This document shows positions 6,143 to 6,148 of a stretch of 6,148 nt of DNA, piece after piece. A program made the translations under genes and the position numbers. How positions within the stretch are numbered: position 1 is the first letter of the stretch; each line of letters opens with the position of its first letter. The DNA comes from Methylotenera sp. UBA6020 (lineage in GTDB: Bacteria; Pseudomonadota; Gammaproteobacteria; Burkholderiales; Methylophilaceae), in assembly GCA_002429455.1 (NCBI GenBank), contig DIZU01000168.1, forward strand, positions 18,233 to 24,380, read 5' to 3'. The notes under the pieces were generated by a model. That model worked only from the letters and a program-made list of their open reading frames with translations, was not told the DNA's origin and ran no database searches.

Positions 6143-6148
6143 ATTGAG

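Noticed and set aside
1..6148. Novel defence, mobile or CRISPR-like system
   Set aside because: Every coding stretch belongs to a well-known housekeeping family in conserved order. There are no spaced repeats, integrase, transposase, toxin-antitoxin or att-like sites.

Overview
This is an ordinary chromosomal segment of a Gram-negative bacterium. The most likely source is a betaproteobacterium, probably of the methylotroph family Methylophilaceae (Methylotenera-like). That assignment is an inference from three things: the gene order (riboflavin synthase divergent from lolC-lolD-comEC-exbB-exbD), the protein wording (the Lol permease region [18 protein letters not shown]), and a moderate GC content in the mid-40s percent by eye. 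No phage, plasmid, insertion sequence, CRISPR array, tRNA or rRNA gene was seen.

Layout. Positions 1-360 (minus strand) hold the first 120 codons of riboflavin synthase, which runs off the left edge. A 71-bp divergent intergenic region (361-431) separates it from a co-directional plus-strand block. In order this block is lolC (432-1727, the only Lol permease seen), lolD (1720-2403, overlapping lolC by 8 bp), comEC (2420-4867, interrupted by an in-frame TGA at 4367-4369), exbB (4973-5578, GTG start), a 115-nt spacer containing a long imperfect inverted repeat, exbD (5694-6116), and a short AT-rich tail to the right edge with three AATTC repeats. No gap between genes exceeds 300 bases.

How the genes work together. 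LolC and LolD form the inner-membrane ABC machine that extracts lipoproteins destined for the outer membrane. ExbB and ExbD form a proton-driven inner-membrane motor of the TolQR/ExbBD type; in proteobacteria such pairs often sit beside lipid A and KDO genes such as lpxK and kdsB, which could follow beyond the right edge. ComEC is the inner-membrane DNA-uptake channel of natural transformation. Its position between lolD and exbB is probably inherited synteny rather than a functional link.

The main anomaly is comEC. The two open frames are the two parts of one normal-length protein, in the same reading frame and separated by a single TGA that probably replaces a conserved Trp codon. The stop cuts through the C-terminal metallo-beta-lactamase-like domain and leaves the channel domain intact. 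It could be a nonsense mutation, a sequencing error, or a readthrough/reinitiation case. Secondary observations are the lack of Shine-Dalgarno sequences at the divergent ribE/lolC starts, with -10-like boxes placed for leaderless transcripts, and the palindromic element inserted between exbB and exbD. I did not find a convincing undescribed system here.
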